Shown here in pieces: positions 49,921 to 58,471 of a stretch of 64,000 nt of DNA (position 1 is its first letter; every line of letters starts with the position of its first letter). Made by a program: the position numbers and the translations under genes. A model generated the notes under the pieces. It worked only from the letters and a program-made list of their open reading frames with translations. It did no database searches and was not told the origin of the DNA. The DNA comes from AC-51 sp036265325 (GTDB lineage Bacteria; Actinomycetota; UBA4738; HRBIN12), in assembly GCA_036265325.1 (NCBI GenBank), contig DATAPH010000088.1, positions 1 to 64,000 of the forward strand, written 5' to 3'.

Positions 49921-50286
49921 ATGTACATGACGATGCTGTTGCTCGGCTTCTTCGGGATCGCGATGGGCACCGGCTGGATCGCGCAGGTCATCACCCGAAA
50001 GGGGTCGGGCCGGATCGACTGGGCGCAAGCCTTCTGGGTCGGCCTTGCGGCGATGGGCGTCGCGTGGCTCATCGCGTGGCTGCTAGACCGCACCGTCGGC
50101 ACGACGTTCGGCGTCGCCGGGTTCCTCGTCGCGATCGCGGCGGCGATCGTGATCCAACTGATCGTCGGTTCGCGCCAGGCGGCGGAGGTCGCCGAGGAAC
50201 ACCACCGCGAGAAGGAGCTCACGCCGGAAGGGCTCCCGGGCCATCACCAGCCGCAGCCGCACAAGAACAAGAAGAAGCGGCGGTAG
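49921..50286 (+). CDS. Small membrane protein of unknown function
   Basis: A 121-residue protein with three hydrophobic segments (MLLLGFFGIAMGTGWIAQVI; AFWVGLAAMGVAWLIAWLL; TFGVAGFLVAIAAAIVIQLIV) and a cytoplasmic tail rich in His, Lys and Glu ending KNKKKRR. AAAGGGGACC precedes the ATG. No family recognised. It ends 2 nt from the convergent LPG-synthase-like gene. Confidence 0.65.
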   Translation: MYMTMLLLGFFGIAMGTGWIAQVITRKGSGRIDWAQAFWVGLAAMGVAWLIAWLLDRTVGTTFGVAGFLVAIAAAIVIQLIVGSRQAAEVAEEHHREKELTPEGLPGHHQPQPHKNKKKRR

Positions 50287-50288
50287 CC

Positions 50289-51401
50289 CTAGCCGGTCTC
50301 GCGCGCGCGAGCGGTCGCATGCCAGTGCGCGGCGCGCCGCTGGAACAACGCGTACGCGAACGGCCCGGCAAGGATCGGGCCCCAGTACGAGACCAGGCGA
50401 TACGCGAGCGTCGCCAGCGTGGCGGCCGGACCGGGCACGCCGGCCAGCACGAGCATCGCGGCGAGCCCGGCCTCAACGAAGCCGAGACCGCCCGGAGTGA
50501 TCGGGATCATCCCGAGGACCACCGCCGCGACGTACGCGAGCAACACCAGCGACGCGGTCGGCCGCGCGCCGGACGCCACCAACGCGGCGAGCAGCGCGAG
50601 GTAGTCGAACATGACGTTCCCCGCGGAGCGAAGGATCGCCTGCGCCCACTGCTTGCCGAGCGTCGTGCGCACGCCGTCGCGCTCTGCGGCGAGTCTGTCG
50701 CCCAGGCCGGTCATCTTCGGCCGCCGGCGCAGGAGCATGTTGTGGATCCGTTCGATCGTGCGCGCGACGGCGCCGATCGGCTTGTCGAGGAGCAGGAGGA
50801 CGGCGCCGCCGCCGACGAGGAGCACGAACAGCGCGACACCGAGCCACGCCGCGCGCGCGAGGCCGCGATCGACGGCGACGCCACCGAGGATCGCCGGGAG
50901 CGCGAGGACCGGGAGTGCGAACAGCGTGGCGACGTTGATCAGCGACGCCGCGGCGAGCCCCGTCCCGATGTGCGTCGCGTCCATCCCCGCGCCGACGAGC
51001 ATCCGGTACTGCATCGCCGCACCCATCGGGCTGCCGCCCGGGACGACCTTGCTGACCGAGTTCCCCACCACCTGCGCGGTCCCGATGACGAAGTAGCGGC
51101 TCGAGCCGAGGCACAGCCCGATCAAGAGCCACATGCAGCCGTAGCTCGCCGCCTCGGCTGCGACCATCACGACGAACCAGCCGGGCGCGACGCGCTTCAG
51201 CTCGTTCACCGATCCGAATGTCGCGACGAGCGAGGGCCACACGACGTACAGCCCGATCAGCGCGAGGAACAACATGATGACCCGGCCCGGCGTGACGAGC
51301 TTGGGCCGCTCGGGAAGCGATGCCGCGAGGTCCTCGACGCCCTCCGGGCGCGGCTGCTGTGGCGGCTGCATCGATGGAAGCGTCCCCGCCGCAGAACCCA
51401 T
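50289..51401 (-). CDS. LPG-synthase TM-domain (UPF0104) membrane protein
   Basis: A 370-residue membrane protein with ~7-8 helices. NSVSKVVPGGSPMGAAMQYRML and LGMIPITPGGLGFVEAGLAAML are the two conserved P-G-G motifs of the lysylphosphatidylglycerol-synthase transmembrane family (flippase part of MprF, also AglD). The catalytic LPG synthase domain is absent, so it may flip lipids or serve glycolipid assembly. The start is uncertain (TTG 51407, ATG 51401 or ATG 51371). It is divergent from hemL. Confidence 0.8.
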   Translation of the reverse strand: MGSAAGTLPSMQPPQQPRPEGVEDLAASLPERPKLVTPGRVIMLFLALIGLYVVWPSLVATFGSVNELKRVAPGWFVVMVAAEAASYGCMWLLIGLCLGSSRYFVIGTAQVVGNSVSKVVPGGSPMGAAMQYRMLVGAGMDATHIGTGLAAASLINVATLFALPVLALPAILGGVAVDRGLARAAWLGVALFVLLVGGGAVLLLLDKPIGAVARTIERIHNMLLRRRPKMTGLGDRLAAERDGVRTTLGKQWAQAILRSAGNVMFDYLALLAALVASGARPTASLVLLAYVAAVVLGMIPITPGGLGFVEAGLAAMLVLAGVPGPAATLATLAYRLVSYWGPILAGPFAYALFQRRAAHWHATARARETG

Positions 51402-51419
51402 CGTCAATCACCGACCGGA

Positions 51420-51425
51420 TAGCAT
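51420..51425 (+). promoter_or_regulatory. -10-like TAGCAT for hemL
   Basis: TAGCAT ends 8 nt before the hemL GTG and lies within the ~32-bp divergent gap with the LPG-synthase-like gene. Confidence 0.4.
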
Positions 51426-51433
51426 CCGGGCTC

Positions 51434-52708
51434 GTGGCGACCAACGACGAGCTGTTCGACCGCGCCCGTGCGGTGATCCCGGGCGGCGTCGACTCGCCCG
51501 TCCGCGCGTTCGGATCCGTCGGCGGCACGCCGGTCTTCGCCACACGCGGCGAGGGCGCCTGGATCGAGGACGCAACTGGCGCCCGATACGTCGACCTCGT
51601 CCAGTCATGGGGCGCGCTGCTGTTCGGGCACGCGCACCCCGCGATCCTCGAGGCCGCAACGTCGGCCGCCGCGCGCGGCACGAGCTTCGGGATGCCGACC
51701 GAGGCGGAGGTCGAGCTCGCGAGCCGGATCGTCGGCGCCGTCGCAAGCGTCGACGAAGTGCGGCTGGTTTCGTCCGGGACCGAGGCCGCGATGTCGGCGG
51801 TGCGGCTGGCCCGGGGCGCAACCGGCCGCGATCTGCTCGTGAAGTTCGACGGGTGTTATCACGGGCACGCCGATGCGCTGCTGGCCAAGGGCGGCGGCAG
51901 CGGGCTCGCGACGCTCGGGCTGCCGGGGTCGCCCGGGGTCACCGATGGCGCGGCGCACGACACGCTGACGGCGCCGTACAACGACGCCGACGCGGTGGAT
52001 GCGCTGTTCCACGCGCGCGACCGGGAGATCGCCGCGGTGATCGTCGAGCCGATCGCGGCCAACATGGGCGTCGTGCCGCCGGCCGACGGGTTCCTGGAGC
52101 GGCTGCGCGAGCTGTGCAGCGCGAACGACGCGCTGTTGATCCTGGACGAGGTGATCACCGGGTTCCGGCGGGCGTACGCGGGCGCGCAGTCGGTGTTCGG
52201 CGTGACGCCGGACCTCACGGTCCTCGGCAAGGTCATGGGCGGCGGCTTCCCGTGCGCGGCGTTCGGGGGCCGACGCGACCTGATGGAACAGCTCGCGCCG
52301 GTCGGGCCCGTGTATCAGGCCGGGACCCTGAGCGGGAACCCGGTGGCCGTCGCAGCCGGGATCGCCGCGCTCGACCTCGCACGGACGACCGATCCGTACC
52401 CGGCGCTCGAGCGGGCGGCCGACAGATTGATCGACGGGCTCGGGGCCGCGTTCGCCGCGAAGGGCATCCCGGCGACGATCAACCGGTCGGGCTCGTTGTT
52501 CAGCGTGTTCTTCACGGCCGAGCCGGTGACCGACTTCGACGGCGCGAAAGGCGCCGACCACGAGCGGTACGCCCGGTTCTTCCATCATCTGCTCGACCGT
52601 GGCGTTGCGCTCCCGCCGTCCGGCTACGAGCTGTGGACGCTCGGGACGGCCCACGGCGACGCCGAGCTCGAACGCGTGCTCGACGCCGCCGGGACCTTCC
52701 CGGGCTAA
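51434..52708 (+). CDS. hemL: Glutamate-1-semialdehyde 2,1-aminomutase
   Basis: A 424-residue PLP enzyme that isomerises glutamate-1-semialdehyde to 5-aminolevulinate, completing the C5 entry with HemA. IPGGVDSPVRAFGSVGGTP at the N-terminus, FDGCYHGHADALLAKGGGSG and LDEVITGFR are signatures, and LTVLGKVMGGGFPCAAFGG holds the PLP lysine. The GTG (VATNDELFDRA) follows TAGCAT by 8 nt. Confidence 0.96.
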   Translation: MATNDELFDRARAVIPGGVDSPVRAFGSVGGTPVFATRGEGAWIEDATGARYVDLVQSWGALLFGHAHPAILEAATSAAARGTSFGMPTEAEVELASRIVGAVASVDEVRLVSSGTEAAMSAVRLARGATGRDLLVKFDGCYHGHADALLAKGGGSGLATLGLPGSPGVTDGAAHDTLTAPYNDADAVDALFHARDREIAAVIVEPIAANMGVVPPADGFLERLRELCSANDALLILDEVITGFRRAYAGAQSVFGVTPDLTVLGKVMGGGFPCAAFGGRRDLMEQLAPVGPVYQAGTLSGNPVAVAAGIAALDLARTTDPYPALERAADRLIDGLGAAFAAKGIPATINRSGSLFSVFFTAEPVTDFDGAKGADHERYARFFHHLLDRGVALPPSGYELWTLGTAHGDAELERVLDAAGTFPG

Positions 52709-52711
52709 CAA

Positions 52712-52740
52712 CCGAGCCGGCGGCTACGCCGCCGGCTCGG
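52712..52740. terminator. Perfect 13-bp-stem hairpin, bidirectional terminator
   Basis: CCGAGCCGGCGGC-TAC-GCCGCCGGCTCGG, starting 3 nt after the hemL stop and overlapping the 3' end of the convergent 49-codon gene, whose TAG stop spans the edge of the loop. No T-run follows. Confidence 0.7.
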
Positions 52741-52873
52741 GGACCAGCGCCACGCCGTCCTCGTCCTCGAGGTCCGGCACGAACCGGATGGTCTCGATCG
52801 GGCGAGAAGCAGCGGGCGGAGGCGTCCAGTACGGGTCATCGTCCGTGATCCCGAATAGCTCCCACTGACGCAT
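52724..52873 (-). CDS. Small acidic protein of unknown function
   Basis: A 49-residue protein beginning MRQWELFGITDDDPYWTPPP and ending in an acidic stretch (VPDLEDEDGVALVPEPAA). GAGGAGG is 6 nt upstream of the ATG, a strong reason to accept it. Trp- and Pro-rich start, no membrane segment. Family not recognised. Confidence 0.6.
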   Translation of the reverse strand: MRQWELFGITDDDPYWTPPPAASRPIETIRFVPDLEDEDGVALVPEPAA

Positions 52874-52940
52874 ACAACCCTCCTCGTGTTCGTCCGCCAA
52901 GGACACAGGAGGTATCGGCATCTCGCGTCGCGCCGGCGTA

Positions 52941-52961
52941 TCGGACCTTCGGCGGGTCCGA
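52941..52961. repeat. Inverted repeat in the divergent space before the APH-like gene
   Basis: TCGGACC-TTCGGCG-GGTCCGA, 7-bp perfect arms. It lies between the small acidic gene and the kinase gene; could be a hairpin or an operator. Confidence 0.4.
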
Positions 52962-53023
52962 CCTCGTTCCATCGGCCGAACCGGGTCGGCGGCGCGCGGA
53001 ACGCGCGTGGGATGGCGGACCAG

Positions 53024-53029
53024 TAGGCT
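53024..53029 (+). promoter_or_regulatory. -10-like TAGGCT for the APH-like gene
   Basis: TAGGCT ends 9 nt before the ATG. Confidence 0.4.
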
Positions 53030-53038
53030 CCAGGGCCG

Positions 53039-53965
53039 ATGGCCGACCCCATCTCGACCGACCCGCTCGAGCGGTTCGAAGCGGCGGTGCGCGTCCGGGT
53101 GGGGGGCGAGGCGGACGACTGGCTCGCGACGGTGCCCGACCTCATCACGTCCGTCACCGGTGCGTGGGACGTGCACGTCACGGCCGTGGCGAACCGCATC
53201 GACGGATTCGGGATGTCGATCCCCGCGCGTCGCGACAGCGAGCGCGTGACCGTGCGGATCGCCTACCCCGACGCGTTCCTCGCCGACGAGACGGCCGCGC
53301 TGCGCGCGTGGAACGGCAACGGCGCGGTGCGGGTCCTCGAAGAAGACGAACGCGGCGCGCAGCTGCGCACGTCGCCGACGCCGGGAACCGCAATCTCCTT
53401 GGAACGCAACGAGATGACCGCGTTGCGGAAGGTCGCCGAGGCGCTCCGCGAGTTGTGGATCGAACCTCCCGAGGGGATGCAGACGCTCGCGGCGGAGGTG
53501 CGCGCATGGGGTGCGTCGATGCCGGAGCGGTTCGAGTCGGTGCACCAGCCGTTCGACGAGCAGCTGATGCGCGACGCCGAGGTGATGTTCCGGTCGTTCG
53601 GACCGAGTCAGATGGACGCGGTGCTGCTGCACGGGGACGTCCGGCTGGAGACCTTCCTGCTGGACGGCGAGCGCGCCGTGGCGATCGATCCGAAGCCGCT
53701 GGCGGGCGAGCCGGCGTTCGACGTCGCGGCGTTGTTGCGCGACGGCCCCGGCGAACTCGTGCGCGATCCGGCGGCGGGCCGGCAGCGGCTGCAGGGCCGG
53801 TTGGAACAGCTGACCGACCTGTTGGACGTGCGCGCGAGCCGGGTCCGCGGATGGGCGTTCGCCGTCGGGATCGACACCGGGCTGTACGCGTACGAGACGG
53901 GGGACACCGACGGCGGCGACCTGATGATCGAGGTCGCGAAGCTGTGCCAGTCGCTCAGCGCGTGA
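53039..53965 (+). CDS. APH(6)/streptomycin 6-kinase-like protein
   Basis: A 308-residue protein of the aminoglycoside/hydroxyurea resistance kinase family (PF04655). AWNGNGAVRVLEEDERGAQLR is the N-lobe and hinge, LLHGDVRLETFLL the catalytic loop (Asp ~200) and VAIDPKPLAGEPAFDVAALLRD the metal-binding segment. The Asn normally found five residues after the catalytic Asp (HGDxxxxN) is Thr (~205), so activity or substrate may differ. Resistance should not be assumed. Confidence 0.75.
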   Translation: MADPISTDPLERFEAAVRVRVGGEADDWLATVPDLITSVTGAWDVHVTAVANRIDGFGMSIPARRDSERVTVRIAYPDAFLADETAALRAWNGNGAVRVLEEDERGAQLRTSPTPGTAISLERNEMTALRKVAEALRELWIEPPEGMQTLAAEVRAWGASMPERFESVHQPFDEQLMRDAEVMFRSFGPSQMDAVLLHGDVRLETFLLDGERAVAIDPKPLAGEPAFDVAALLRDGPGELVRDPAAGRQRLQGRLEQLTDLLDVRASRVRGWAFAVGIDTGLYAYETGDTDGGDLMIEVAKLCQSLSA

Positions 53966-53972
53966 GGGACCG

Positions 53973-56054
53973 TCAGCTCGTCGAGACCGCTTGCACCCGC
54001 GGCGTCGGCTCACCGAGCAGCCGGAACCGGCCGAGGCGCCGTTCGACGCCGTCGCCGAACGCGACGAGCTCCGCCTCATGTGCCGTCGAGGTCGCCCCGC
54101 CGGTGTCGTGGTGTTCGAGCCAGGCGAGGAGCGGTTCCCAGATCGCGGCGTCAGGCTTGGCGCGCAGATAGCAGAGGGAAAGATGCCCCTTCCAGCCGTC
54201 TGCGCCGATGTGGTCGCTGTACCCGGCGGGAAGACCAGCCTCCACGGCGCGCGTCCACAGGTCCGTGAGCGCGGGGCGGAGACCGGTGGCCATGTCGAGC
54301 ATCGCGACGGGCACCGGGTTGCCGTCGTCTTCCTCGAAGGCGCCGAGCGAGGTCGCGCGGAGGTCGATCGGTGGCGTCTCCCGCGCCCAGGCTTCGACGA
54401 GCGCGGCGATGGCCTCCTCGCCGGTCGGGGTCAGCGGCGCCGCGCTCCCCCCGAACGACTTGAGGGTCGCGTGCGGCGCCGTCAGTGTGCGCGGCGGCGT
54501 GGTCCCGAGCCGATCGAGTACCTCTCCCTGCCATCGCTCGAACGAGTCGACGAGGTCGGCAGCGGGTCGGAGCAGGACGTACGCGCTTCGTGGCAGCTCG
54601 CGCAGTGTCGCGGGGTCGGTGACGATCGGCGCGTCGGACGGCTTCGTCCGGTCGGTGAGCGAGCACCACTGAACCTTGCCCTCGTGGTTCAGCTCCAGCT
54701 CGATCTTGACGAGGCCGCCGGCCGCGATCACGTCGCCGCGCTGTGGCGTGTCGACGTCCAGCGACTCCATCGCGAGCGCGCCGTGCCGGGCGACCGTATC
54801 GGCGGCCTCCTTCGCGCGCCGGTCGAAGGCGTCATCGAGCTCGACGTTGTCGGCGAAGAGCGCGCGCGCATCGTCATCGTTCCAACGGTTCACGAGGTCG
54901 ACCGTGCGGGCGGCCGCGGCCTGCAAGGCGGGCGCCGCCGTTTCGTCCGGCGCCTTGGGGAGCGCGTCGAGGTCCGCGAGCAGCTCGAGCGCCTCGGCGC
55001 ACGCCCAGCCCATGTCGCCGTACGTGACGTTGGACAGCGCGACCACGCCGACCTTGCGGTCGGGCAGCCACCGCATATGCGACCCGTAGCCGGGGACGCC
55101 GCCGCTGTGCGTAACGATCGTCCCGAGCCGCGGATCGAGGCGCATCGACAGACCGATCCCGTAGCCGAACGCGACGGAACGCGCGGGCCCGCTCGGCCGG
55201 ATGCGGATCTCGTCGATCGAGTACATCCGCCGCGGCTGTTGCATCTCACGGCGGGCCCAGCGCGCGAGCGGACCGTCGTCGGGGTCGTCGCGCGGCGGAT
55301 ACGCATCACAGAAGAACGTCACCCAGCGCGCGAGATCTGCGACCGTCGACCAGAGACCGCCCATCGGCGCGATCGTGCCGTCGCCGGGCGGCTCGAGCTC
55401 TTCTTCCCAGGCGTCGTCCTGCCACCGGTACGGCTCGGCGACGTCGGCGACGTCCGGCCGGACCCACGTGGTGCTGGTCATCAAAAGCGGCCCGAGGAAG
55501 CGTTGCGTCACGAGCTCTTGTGGCTTGACGCCCGCTGTTCGCTCGATCACGCGACCGATCAGGGCCCAGCCGAGGTTCGAGTACTCGAACCTCGTGCCGG
55601 GCGTCCACGTGAACGACGCGCCGGCATCGATCAGCGCATCCATCCCTTCCGGCGGGAGGTCGAGGTGGCGGTCGGCCCACGGATCGTCGCTCGGCAGGCC
55701 GGACTCCATCGAGGTGAGATGGCGGACGGTGAGCGGCGGGCCGTCGGTGGTCGGGCCGCGCCACCCGGCGAGCTCGGGAACGTAGGTGGCCACCGGCTCG
55801 TCGAGACGAACGGCGCCGTCGACGACGAGCGACATGAGCGCGGCGCCCGTGAACGACTTCGTCATCGAGGCGATCCGGAAGACGCTTGTCTCGCTGGGTT
55901 GGGCTTGGTCGCCGACGCGGACGGTCCCGATGCCGCGAGCGATGATGAGCTCGCCGTCGTGGATCAGGCCCCAGGCGATCGCGGGCGTGTGCTCGACGAT
56001 CGCCCAGCGGGCGAAGACGTCGTCCAGCTCGTGCTGCGCCTCGATGAGGTCCAT
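53973..56054 (-). CDS. Serine beta-lactamase-like hydrolase fused to a 2H phosphoesterase domain
   Basis: A 693-residue fusion. Residues ~1-360 are a class C/EstB-type serine hydrolase: SMTK (63-66), YSN (158-160) and HSGG (316-319) are the three active-site motifs. Residues ~380-465 look like a small NTF2/DUF3887-type domain. Residues ~485-690 form a 2H phosphoesterase, with HAT (528-530) and HLS (624-626) as the paired H-x-T/S motifs of RNA ligase/cyclic phosphodiesterase proteins. No signal peptide, so cytosolic. The combined function is unknown. Confidence 0.75.
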   Translation of the reverse strand: MDLIEAQHELDDVFARWAIVEHTPAIAWGLIHDGELIIARGIGTVRVGDQAQPSETSVFRIASMTKSFTGAALMSLVVDGAVRLDEPVATYVPELAGWRGPTTDGPPLTVRHLTSMESGLPSDDPWADRHLDLPPEGMDALIDAGASFTWTPGTRFEYSNLGWALIGRVIERTAGVKPQELVTQRFLGPLLMTSTTWVRPDVADVAEPYRWQDDAWEEELEPPGDGTIAPMGGLWSTVADLARWVTFFCDAYPPRDDPDDGPLARWARREMQQPRRMYSIDEIRIRPSGPARSVAFGYGIGLSMRLDPRLGTIVTHSGGVPGYGSHMRWLPDRKVGVVALSNVTYGDMGWACAEALELLADLDALPKAPDETAAPALQAAAARTVDLVNRWNDDDARALFADNVELDDAFDRRAKEAADTVARHGALAMESLDVDTPQRGDVIAAGGLVKIELELNHEGKVQWCSLTDRTKPSDAPIVTDPATLRELPRSAYVLLRPAADLVDSFERWQGEVLDRLGTTPPRTLTAPHATLKSFGGSAAPLTPTGEEAIAALVEAWARETPPIDLRATSLGAFEEDDGNPVPVAMLDMATGLRPALTDLWTRAVEAGLPAGYSDHIGADGWKGHLSLCYLRAKPDAAIWEPLLAWLEHHDTGGATSTAHEAELVAFGDGVERRLGRFRLLGEPTPRVQAVSTS

Positions 56055-56062
56055 GGCGGTCG

Positions 56063-56068
56063 AGCCTA
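56063..56068 (-). promoter_or_regulatory. -10-like TAGGCT for the beta-lactamase/2H fusion gene
   Basis: On the minus strand TAGGCT ends 8 nt before the ATG. Confidence 0.4.
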
Positions 56069-56149
56069 CCGGGGCCGGCGACGCGTGCTGACGCAGGGCG
56101 TCAACCGTCAAGTCCGAAGCGCGCCACACACCGCCGCGGGTGCGACGCG

Positions 56150-57772
56150 TCAGCTCTTCTTGATCGCGCGATCCTTCTGGATCTCGCGCACAGCGTGATG
56201 GCCGGGCAAGCCCGTTACGCCGCCGCCGGCATGCGTCGCGCTCGACGCTTGATACAGCCCCTTGATCGGCGTGCGGTAGTCGGCGAACCCCGGGACCGGC
56301 CGCATATGGAACAACTGGTCCACCGTCAGCTCACCGTGGAAGATGTTGCCGCCGATCAGGTCCCAGCCCTCTTGCATCTGCTTCGGCCCGATGATCTGGC
56401 GCGCCTTGACGGAATCCTTGAAGCCCGGCGCCACATCGTCGAAGTGCTGGATCAAGCGATCCGCGTACGCCTCGAGCTCGGGCCAGTGGTCGTCCTCGTC
56501 GTCCGCCCACTTCGCGGGCACCCACTGGCTGAACATCGACACTGTGTGGATGCCCTCGGGCGCGAGCGTCTTGTCGACCACCGTCGGGATCTCGGTGTCG
56601 GCGAACGGCACTCGAGACGCCTGCCCGAACCGCGCGTCTTGGTACGCCTGTTCGAGCTGCTCATCGTCGTCGAGCAACTCGATCGCCCCGCCGTGGATCT
56701 CCGGGTCGTAGTCCGGGTTCGCCAGGAACGTCGGCAGCTTGTCGATCGCGAGGTTGACCTTCACGGTGCCGCTGCGCGTCTTCCAGTTCTCGATGTCGGT
56801 CACGAACTCGGGGGGCAGCTCGCTGCGCTCCAGCTGCTGCAGGAACGTGATCTTCGGGTGGATCGCGGTGATCACGAGCGGCGCGCGCAGCTCCTCACCG
56901 CCGTCCAATACGACGCCGGTGACGCGACCCTCGCGCGTCGTGATCTTCTTGACCCCTGCGTTGACGCGAACCTCTGCCCCGAAGAACTTGGCGCTCGCCT
57001 CGCACGCCTCTGCGACGGCGCCCATGCCGCCCTCCATGAACCCCCAGCTCGCGACCTCACCGTCGCCGATGTCCCCGACGGAGTGGTGCATCAGCACGTA
57101 CGCGGTCCCGGGCGCGTCGGGACCGGCCCAGGTGCCGATGATCCCGTTGACCGCCATGAACCCCTTCATCTGTGGTGTCTCGAACCACCGGTCGAGCAGG
57201 TCGCTCGCGCTCATCGTGAACAGTCGCGTGATGTCGGCGGCCGTCTGCTCGTCGACCTGCTTGCGCAGGCCCCACGCCAGCTGGAACACGTCCTTCAGGT
57301 CGCCGAACCTCTTCGAGCCGATATGGGGCGGTGTCTGCATCAACAACGGACCCATGATGTCGGCGATCCGCCCAACCCACTCGTAGAACTCGAAGTACGC
57401 GTCCGCGTCCTTCTTGGATATCTTCTCGATCGACTCGCGCGTGATCTTGTCGTCGCTGTGCTGGATGATCGAACCGCCGCCGCGGATCGGCATATAGCCC
57501 TGGCCGAGCGGCAGCAGCTTGAACCCGAACCGCTCGAGCTGGAGGTCGCGCCGCAGCGTCGGCGGCATCAGCGACATCGTGTAGCTGAGCGTGTTGACCT
57601 TCACGCCGGGCAGCTCGTCCGGCCACGGCTCCATCGTGTCCGCCGCACCGCCGGTCTTGCGGCGCTTCTCGAGCACGACGGTGCGGGCGCCGTGCTTGGC
57701 GAGATACGCCGCGGCGACCAGGCCGTTGTGGCCGCCGCCGATCACGATCGCGTCGTAGGAGTTCGCTGGCAT
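56150..57772 (-). CDS. Phytoene desaturase-like FAD oxidoreductase (PYROXD2/CrtI-like)
   Basis: A 540-residue flavoprotein. YDAIVIGGGHNGLVAAAYLAKHGARTVVLEKRRKTGGAA is the dinucleotide-binding motif, and the C-terminal GLYQASSATHAGGGVTGLPGHHAV is the second FAD motif. No carotenoid genes are near, so it belongs with the many uncharacterised CrtI-like/PYROXD2 proteins rather than a known pigment pathway. GGAGAG precedes the ATG. Confidence 0.85.
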   Translation of the reverse strand: MPANSYDAIVIGGGHNGLVAAAYLAKHGARTVVLEKRRKTGGAADTMEPWPDELPGVKVNTLSYTMSLMPPTLRRDLQLERFGFKLLPLGQGYMPIRGGGSIIQHSDDKITRESIEKISKKDADAYFEFYEWVGRIADIMGPLLMQTPPHIGSKRFGDLKDVFQLAWGLRKQVDEQTAADITRLFTMSASDLLDRWFETPQMKGFMAVNGIIGTWAGPDAPGTAYVLMHHSVGDIGDGEVASWGFMEGGMGAVAEACEASAKFFGAEVRVNAGVKKITTREGRVTGVVLDGGEELRAPLVITAIHPKITFLQQLERSELPPEFVTDIENWKTRSGTVKVNLAIDKLPTFLANPDYDPEIHGGAIELLDDDEQLEQAYQDARFGQASRVPFADTEIPTVVDKTLAPEGIHTVSMFSQWVPAKWADDEDDHWPELEAYADRLIQHFDDVAPGFKDSVKARQIIGPKQMQEGWDLIGGNIFHGELTVDQLFHMRPVPGFADYRTPIKGLYQASSATHAGGGVTGLPGHHAVREIQKDRAIKKS

Positions 57773-57945
57773 CTTTGACTCTCCGTTCAACAGGAACGGT
57801 CCGGAGGCTACACCTGGGGCCTTCCCGAGGGGTAGCCGCCCACGATCGGCGATCCTTCGCTCCGAACGGGTGCAACATCGATGGGTGCAGGGCACACCGT
57901 AGGGATGTATCGACGAAGATCCACCGATCCGATGGGAGGTTCCAC

Positions 57946-58467
57946 ATGACCGAGACCGCGACGTTCGGAGCCGGGTGTTTCTGGGGCGTGGAATGGGTGT
58001 TCCGTAAGGTGCCGGGCGTCGTCGACGCCGTCAGCGGCTACAGCGGCGGGACGACCGCCAACCCGACATACCGCGACGTGTGCAGCCACACGACCGGTCA
58101 CGCCGAGGTGGTTCGCGTGACGTTCGACCCAGACATGGTCACCTACGAGCAGCTGCTGGAGGTGTTCTGGGCGATGCACGACCCGACCGAGATCGACCGG
58201 CAGGGCCCGGACATCGGTGACCAGTACCGCAGCGTCATCTTCACCGAGACGCCGAAGCAGGAGGTCCAGGCGGCCGCCTCGAAGGCGAAGGCACAGGTGC
58301 GGTTCTCGCGGCCGCTCGCGACCGAGATCGAACCGCTCGCCGCGTTCTACCCCGCTGAGGACTACCACCAGCGCTACTACGAGGGGAACGGGCACACGCC
58401 GTATTGCCACGTGTTCCCGGCAGACGTCGTGGCGTCGCTCGGGCTCACCGGCGCGAAGGCCGGGTAA
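57946..58467 (+). CDS. msrA: Peptide methionine (S)-S-oxide reductase
   Basis: A 173-residue repair enzyme that reduces methionine-S-sulfoxide in proteins. TFGAGCFWGVEWVFRKVPGV carries the nucleophilic Cys (GCFW) and YSGGTTANPTYRDVCSHTTGHAEVVRV is diagnostic. The Cys in YCHVFPADV near the C-terminus is not the usual resolving pair, so recycling details are unclear. GGGAGG precedes the ATG. Confidence 0.95.
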   Translation: MTETATFGAGCFWGVEWVFRKVPGVVDAVSGYSGGTTANPTYRDVCSHTTGHAEVVRVTFDPDMVTYEQLLEVFWAMHDPTEIDRQGPDIGDQYRSVIFTETPKQEVQAAASKAKAQVRFSRPLATEIEPLAAFYPAEDYHQRYYEGNGHTPYCHVFPADVVASLGLTGAKAG

Positions 58468-58471
58468 ACGA

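Noticed and set aside
53991..56198. A 735-codon open frame opposite the beta-lactamase/2H fusion gene
   Set aside because: Shadow of high-GC third codon positions; the minus-strand protein has intact active-site motifs.
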